From assembly GCF_000247815.1 (NCBI RefSeq), contig NC_021675.1:67165040-67229039 (forward strand): a stretch of 64,000 bases of DNA, written 5' to 3'. Position numbers and translations under genes: made by a program. Every line of letters starts with the position of its first letter. Within the stretch, counting starts at the first letter, position 1. The notes under the pieces were generated by a model that worked only from the letters and a program-made list of their open reading frames with translations, searched no databases and was not told the origin of the DNA. This document shows positions 56,216 to 64,000 of the stretch, piece by piece. Source of the stretch: Ficedula albicollis (lineage: Eukaryota; Chordata; Aves; Passeriformes; Muscicapidae).

Positions 56216-59168
56216 CAGATACTAAGCATTTTCTCATTATTATAACATTTTCCATTGCCGTTCCAAATTCTCTTTACATAACTGTACTGGTTTTGACTGG
56301 CAAAGTTAATGTATTTCATATTAGCTTTTATCATGCTCTGTTTTCTACCTGTCTGCATAAACATTTGTGTGCTATCCTGGGGCAGTGTCCCCCTCCCTGA
56401 TTTCAGGAAGGAATCTGGACATGAGAGGACTTTTCTGCTGATTGCTTTCAATTTTATTAAATCTTACATTACCTTATGTCAGAAAATATCTATTTGTTGA
56501 CAGTTTCTCTTCATATCTGACATGCAGGAATTACCATCTTTTCACAGGCTCTGAAGAGAAAATCAGATGTTACAAATACACAACGTGGAAATTAACATTC
56601 TTTTCAGGATTGCCAAAATTTCCAGAAAGGTAGAGAGGAAATGAAGAGCTCCTGGAAAAGTAAAAGGCTGGAAATATAATAAATGGCTGCAGCTGGTTCA
56701 ATACTTCATATTCTGAATTTTCAGTGCTAAATAAGCTCTAAATAAAGCTTTTAAGTCCTCCTCCCCTTTTATTTTCTTCTCTCCCTCTGTCATTTTTGTT
56801 TAAGCCCCTAAGACTAGCTGGATCTAAGAAGATACAAACAAGATTTGCTCTTAAATCATTAAGAACTGAGTAAACTGTGAGCAGTTCAATATCTGAAGTG
56901 AGATTAGAACTAAGCACTTTTTCCTTTTTATGGGGGACCCATGTATTCATAATGTTGAGAATTGAAGTAAATTAATAAACATAGTTTAAGTTATGGAAAA
57001 GAATATTTTCTAGAAGTGTTTCATTTTCTTCCCTTTACAGCACTTTTTTTTTAAAATTATGAGTAAAACTAAACAAAATGTGGAAACAAAATTGTTTTAC
57101 CTCTTTGACCTTTTTCTCCAAATGCAAGAATTTTCTTATGTGATTACCATTTCTAAATTCATTAAAATGGCTAAAATAATAATCTAATATATCTGTTCTA
57201 TTAGGTTAACATTTGTTTTATTTAATTTCCCAAACAATAGTTTCTATCAACCATTTTATTTTTATTAAAATGAGAAAAATATAACTGCCTATTTCTGCAA
57301 TTTAATTATCCAGCTCATTTTGTAACCTTTGCCCATAGCTACTTAGAGAAAGGGATTCATTTAAAAGCACTGTGATATTATCTTGTCTCTCACTCATCAG
57401 AAAACCAGTTTAATGCAAAAGCTAATTGTTTCCAGGATACATTTTGGGGGGTTTGATGCATCTTTGAGCTCAGAAGATTATGAACTTCCATCAGTTGAGC
57501 ATCAAGCCAGATGCTCACCAGATGAGCTGCAGTTTGGGCACGTGCTGCCATTGGAAACCAGACTGTAACTCGGATATTGTGCTATTTTGCATTTTTGGGG
57601 GCATTTTCTGTGTTGTTTGGCTCAGTTCATTGCTGTATGTTTTGGTGATGTCTGTGCAGGGGATGCTCAGAGAGGACAGCCCCACATCTCTAGTGTTAAG
57701 TAAAGCTTTGTGACAGGCTGATCCTCCATGTGCTGCAGCTGGGCACCGAATAACTGAGTAGGTACAACCTGTAAAACCCAGTAGAATTACATTCTTGTTT
57801 GTATTCTTACCAGCAAATCAAGTGGTTCTGTTTTCATGGAGTTGATACTCGCCCTGCTGCCTTGCAGTAACAGGTTTGCTTTTACGTGGAGCAGGTGGCT
57901 AACACTGAAAAACCTGTTTTCACGGTGGGAAAGATTTATTGCCCTCAAAACTGAGCTCAGAAAATTTGCAATTGGTGAGCTACTGCTGTTTGAGAAGCAA
58001 TGTAGATAAACAATGCAAGCACAAAAGGTAGGAGGCACAGAGGGAAGAACAGCTCAGCTATTTTGTCCTGGGAACTCATTTTTATAAAAAGGCCTACCAG
58101 CTCCCTGTAAAACAACCTAATGAAAAATGATAAAGCTTGCAAATTTCTTGTGTGATGCCTTGGAATATCTTGAATCCTTAACAGTTTTAAATGAATTATA
58201 AAAATGTCTGTCTAAAATAGTCTTGGATGGTCTCCAGCAAGTCTTTTTTACTGTATTTTTAAATACAACTTTTGTGCTCGTGGCCCCTGGTGAAGATGGA
58301 ATGTCCATCACTAATTATGTGTTTAATTATGCTTTTCATTCATGATTGAACCAGAAAAAAGAGGGAGACACTGAGACAGGATGTACGGAGGCACTTTTCT
58401 ATTCTTCTTACCTGAAAGAACTACTTTGAATTTGATGGTGCTTTGATTCAAAACACTGGGTGTGACATTTATTTAGAATGTACTGGCAGGACTTGACTGA
58501 TTTCCTTGAGGCTTCACAGGCTCACATTGACTGTTTGGTTGATGAGGTATAACATGAAATTATAGACAGAAAAAAAAAGGTAAGCTATAATTGATACATC
58601 TAAACCAGATTTAGCTTTCAGTGCAACTGGTGTGATGTGTGTTAGATGTGTTTGAGTTTTCCTCCTAAATTTAGCCAAGACTTGAACGAGATATTTGTTG
58701 TAAGGTTTTCTAAACCCCATCTGTAATCAATGGAGGAATGAAGCATTTAAAGGTCATGTACCAGGTGTAGATAAAATTGATCTTCTCTCTTTTAACCTAT
58801 TTTCAGATTGATATGGGCACTTGCTGATAACTAATTTGATCCAAAACTATAGAATTTAAGAGAAGGGACACATTTTCCTTCCTGAGTGAGGAGTTAATCT
58901 GGGCCCACAGAAGGAAACTCAAGCAGAGCTCACCCTGGGGTGCCTGGGGTGTCCTGCAGCCTTTGTGCTGAATCAGGGCTGCAAAACTCAGGGGTCTGGT
59001 GGCAAAGCCACTCAGCTGTCTGCAACAAAAGACTTAAAGCAGAAATCACATTTTTTAATTTCAGAGAGAATCTGAGGGTTTTTTTGTGGGACTGGACATG
59101 AATAAAATGCATGATTGAATAAAGTCTAGAGCTTGAAGGAAAGAATATAAACAGTGTTAAGTGTGCCA
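56216..59168. other. Unique noncoding sequence
   Basis: About 3 kb, AT-rich, without a supported gene or transposon. Confidence 0.5.
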
Positions 59169-59219
59169 TGTTTTTTTTTTTTTTTTTCTCTTGGGTTTAT
59201 TTTCCTTTTTTTTTTTTCA
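59169..59219. repeat. T-rich tract
   Basis: Two T runs (about 18 and 13 nt) separated by a short 'ctcttgggtttattttcc'-like spacer. Confidence 0.85.
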
Positions 59220-62194
59220 GGATGTGACTTAAGTTTCCATCAGAGGTTCTGCACACTTCCATTTCCTTGTGTGAAAAGGCATATCCTTCCCATCTTCATC
59301 CATATTCAAACACTAATAAACAGATGGTCAAATTAAGGAGACCCTATCATCCAGAAAATTAAATGAATTAGAAAATCACCAGAGCTTGGTTTTCCAAAAC
59401 ATTCCTTCTTCCATTAAAATAAACACACCAGCTTACTTTCCCCTCTGCTTTTCTTCCAAACACTTTCAGAATCATGAGATCAAATAATTAAGCTAGTGGA
59501 AAATCCCTTGTTGGTATTAGAAACAAGCTCTACTGGGAGGAAGACTAAGATAACAGCTGGTTATTACAGAACAAGATATTTCATTACATTGAGCATATCT
59601 GCTTAAGAAAAAAGAAAAGTCAGACTTTGAACTTGTTGGATCAATGATTACAATGGCATTGGAACAGACTTAAATAGCTGTATTCTGCTTTGTGGGGAGA
59701 ATAAGGAGACATTCTAATAGGATTTACTTGTTATACAAAATTCAGGTTAGAAAACAACGAAGAAGAGAGGATGTTCTCATGCTCAAAGCAAAAGGCAGGA
59801 ATGAGGAAATTATTGAGGGCAGCAATTCATCCCATCCCATCAGGGCAGACTGGTGGCTGTACTCTAGAACAAGCTGAAGTACAAAAAGCAATTATTTTAG
59901 CAGCTGAACAAATCTTGCTTTTGCCCATAGCTACCCTGCCCTAAGTGCTTTGCTGTAAGGTCTGTGTGGGGGAATCTGACCCTTCACAGGGCATGGGGAC
60001 TGCATCTAAGGTGCTCCTGTCACCTCAGTGCAGCAGGCAAGGCCAGGAAAGGCACAGGAGGAACCTGTGGAGGTGCTGAGCCAGGAGAATGGCTCCTGCA
60101 GCACCACCTCTGCCAGGCAACCCTCAGAACCAGCATCAAACCACGGGAGATCTGGTCAGTGTGATGGCTCAAGAATGAACTGTAGTGATTTTAAGGAGTG
60201 AAGCTTAATTTTATGGTCAGTACTAGGAGCAGGAGCAACATGTGGATAACTCCTTCAAATCTTCCAACAGCGTCTGACTCACCAAACATGAGCTTTGGTG
60301 ACATTGACTGTAGCATTTTCTGCTGCCATCCTCTGTGCACTGGGCAGAGGCATGTGGGGCTCTCCTCTCAGTGCATGAGAGGCCTCCAGCATTCTCAGAT
60401 CCCTTTTCATCTTAGTATCCAGAACTTCAGATATACTTTTGGCAAATATAATGTTCCTTCTCCCTTTCTACAATATTTTCTTTTTCATGCTTCTGACAGC
60501 TGGACTGTGAGATTTCTGAGAGAGCTCTGAACATATTGTACACCCTAAATAAAGACAGTGAGTTTATCTAGTAACTAATGTTTGAAAATCAACGTGCTTG
60601 CCTCCCTTTTGAAACATCCTTTGCACTACAGTCCTCACTTCTTCCTCTCATTTGTAACAATAACCCCTAATATCCAACTAAACTGTTCCATGATAGTGAG
60701 TGTAATGTTGGACCAATCTGAGTACTGGTATTAAAATTACTACTGCTGTTACTCGTCCAGCAGCTTTCACACCTTTTCTTGGGACAGAAAATTCCACAAG
60801 AGCACTATCAAGCATTTTCCAGAGAAAAGCCAGTGGTTTTCCATGCTGCCCTTGCCCTGCTCTGAGGATACACAGGCTGCTCCTGAGCTCAGCAGCCCAG
60901 AGTGCCCAGAGGAAAGCTGTGCTGGCTCATTTGCTGTGACCTCTCTCCCTTCCTGCCCTCCTGCTCAACAGGGGAACTTCTGCTGAAAAAAGGGCTCAGC
61001 AGCATTTTGCTCTCTGAAAAATATCAGTGCCTATGCTTTCATGCTAGTGGGGTACTTGAGGGGACATAAATTAACTGTGTTTGTGACATTTCCATTCTTC
61101 TTGTCAATGATTGAAAATTCCAGGATGCAATGGATCTGGAAACTTGTATTTTTTTCAGAAAAGACCCTCAGAGAAGGTTGCTTTATTATCCCACATAGGA
61201 TGCAGAGCTTGTTTTATGAGTCTGGTGCTGTAAAACAACGCTGTGACTGCATTAAACAACTAATGGATTTCTTCATCTAAGCTGTTAACTTGAAATCATC
61301 TACATATCTTCATGATTTATCCTTCTTTAACCCCTTTCTTGAATTTATATAACTTAAATAAATAAAATTAGGCATTAATTTTTAATGAAAATATTCCATG
61401 GCAAACTGGGAACTCAGAAGGCTTGCTCTGGAAATGTCAATGCAAAACATTTCAACATTTCTGATGTGAAAGGTTTTGTTTCAGCATTTCTAAAATGGAG
61501 AGTTTTATTCCAGAAAAAGTTAACTGCCACTTTCAAAACCTCAATGCTTTCACACTTTTTTCCCCGGTAAAGTCAATTTACCAGATCCAATACATGTCCA
61601 TGAGTAATTCTGTTGTTTATAAGACTGAATTTTTTAAAGTGATTTTACTTTTCTCAGAAGAAAAAGCATCGTCTCAGCTACGCTTTCTGAATTACTGCTT
61701 CTGCCTTCTTCCTTGCAATTTGCTTGTGAAGCCTGAAATCATCAGATACACTAAATGTATCCAAAATCCCCAGGTTGCAGTAAGACCTGAGAGTTAAAGG
61801 CACCTGAGCTGACAAGCAGATGAAGGGATTTATTTATTGAAATAAATCCAGCACCAAAACAGGTAACTGTGTGGCGTGAGGCTTTCCAGGGAGTGATGCT
61901 ATGGTTTGTCCATTACTGGAAAGGGGAGGTAATGAGAATATTCAGCTCTTTATGGGGAGCATATGGCAACCTGGCAGCCTAGGCAGTTTGTTAAGAGCAA
62001 CAAGTACTTTAACATCCTTTAAAAATGTAAATCCTCAATGTTTGTGCTTAATCCAGACATCTTTTGGTTAATCTGTGCTGACCCTGCAGCAATCAGGTTT
62101 GGCTTGCCGGGTCAGCAGCAGAATTCCTGAGCAGAAAGGAGATGTGGATCTGCTGAACTCTCCCAGTTGACACAGTGAAAGCTGTGTTGGTGTA
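59220..62194. other. Unique noncoding sequence
   Basis: About 3 kb without a supported gene or transposon; frames of 60-110 codons have no recognisable domain. Confidence 0.45.
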
Positions 62195-63249
<1,055 letters not shown>

Positions 63250-64000
63250 TGGTGCCATTCTAATACAGGAAATCTGTGTTAAACCTGCACATCTTTGCAG
63301 TCCTGCCCTCTCTCTTGTACCACCACACAGAAAGGGGAATGTCTTTTTCCTTTAGGTGTACCTTCCTTTTTGAACACTCAAGAGGCTTCCTGCACTCATC
63401 CTCTGCTCAGATGCAATCAAAGTGAGGATGTCAAAGCCCTTGAAGCCTTTTCCTTGTGAAATATAGAGCCTCACAAAAAGAAAAAATTGCTTTTGCTAAC
63501 TACTTGCTTTCTCATGCTTTTTCACAAACAGATCCCTGGCCCAACCTCGAGGTGATCAATGTGGTCTTTCAAAACCATTCCTCAGTGGCAGACAGTTTGA
63601 ATAAATGAAAGTTAAGGACTCAAGAACCCCAAGCAATTTAATTTTTACGTGCCAAATGAAACATAATCGCTTTTCTATACCTACTCTACTAGATTTTGCA
63701 AGGCCCTTAAAAAAAAAGAAAAACTCAGAGAAATTAATGTGTTGAAAGCACTTATTTACCTTCATAGGAATTTTATAGGAATTTTTACCTAACAGCTACA
63801 TTAATTATCTTAAATTAGCCAGCACAGTGTAGCCTATTGATGTCGCAAGCAACTGACTTTGCATTTTCAAATAATTTCAATATTTTCATAAATCTAACTC
63901 AAACTTAACATTTCTCATTACCAATTTCATGAAGTAGAGAGATTAATTTCTTATAAAATCAGACTGAGAAAATACAGTATTTTTTGAAGGAGAATTGCAC
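63250..64000. other. Unique noncoding sequence
   Basis: No gene or transposon seen between the LTR and the window end. Confidence 0.5.

Overview
This window looks like vertebrate, specifically avian, noncoding nuclear DNA: an intergenic stretch or a very large intron. I infer a bird from several 3' ends of CR1 LINEs with the usual 'attctatgattct' tail, from copies of an LTR type I recognise as common in bird genomes, from older CR1/L3-like LINE remnants, and from general AT richness with CpG scarcity. A songbird is plausible from the 62.2 kb LTR, but that rests on recall and not on a search. I see no bacterial or organellar features, no tRNA or rRNA gene, and no protein-coding exon I can defend. 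The open frames present are explained by simple repeats (Met-Tyr, Leu-Tyr, poly-Pro, poly-Gly) or have lengths expected by chance.

Layout. 1-4.3 kb: AT-rich unique DNA, a long compound hexanucleotide microsatellite, and a 1,182-nt uninterrupted poly-C run inside a TAATA repeat. 6.9-7.9 kb: a CR1 fragment and an LTR interrupted by a 217-nt poly-C run. 12.6-14.8 kb: a CR1 3' end with its tail duplicated, a perfect 15-bp hairpin, an (ATT)40 tract and a 73-bp duplication. 15.1-18.1 kb: an old antisense CR1/L3-like LINE split by a reverse-oriented solo LTR that contains a 368-nt poly-C run. 18-31 kb: mostly featureless apart from one LTR near 27 kb. 31-36 kb: recent tandem duplications, a second old LINE remnant, a T/G-rich minisatellite and a CR1 fragment. 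36-43.8 kb: mostly featureless, with a close pair of MEF2-type sites. 43.8-45.5 kb: a TATA-like motif, a dimeric 49-bp minisatellite, a CR1 tail and a TATC microsatellite with a 234-nt poly-C run. 47-55 kb: small duplications, a hairpin, a 435-nt poly-C run and a near-identical 491-bp tandem duplication. 55-64 kb: mostly featureless except a solo LTR at 62.2-63.2 kb with a 443-nt poly-C run.

The strongest unexplained signal is the set of six pure poly-C runs (1182, 217, 368, 234, 435 and 443 nt). All six read as C on the given strand, even when the repeat that contains them lies in opposite orientations. Two of them sit at the same internal site of two LTR copies that point in opposite directions, so in LTR coordinates one is C and the other G. 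That argues against the runs being inherited parts of the repeats. It makes an assembly or sequencing artefact at hard-to-read tandem repeats the leading explanation. If the runs are real, they would be extraordinary G-quadruplex/i-motif-forming DNA. No genes were found, so no pathway can be assembled from this window.
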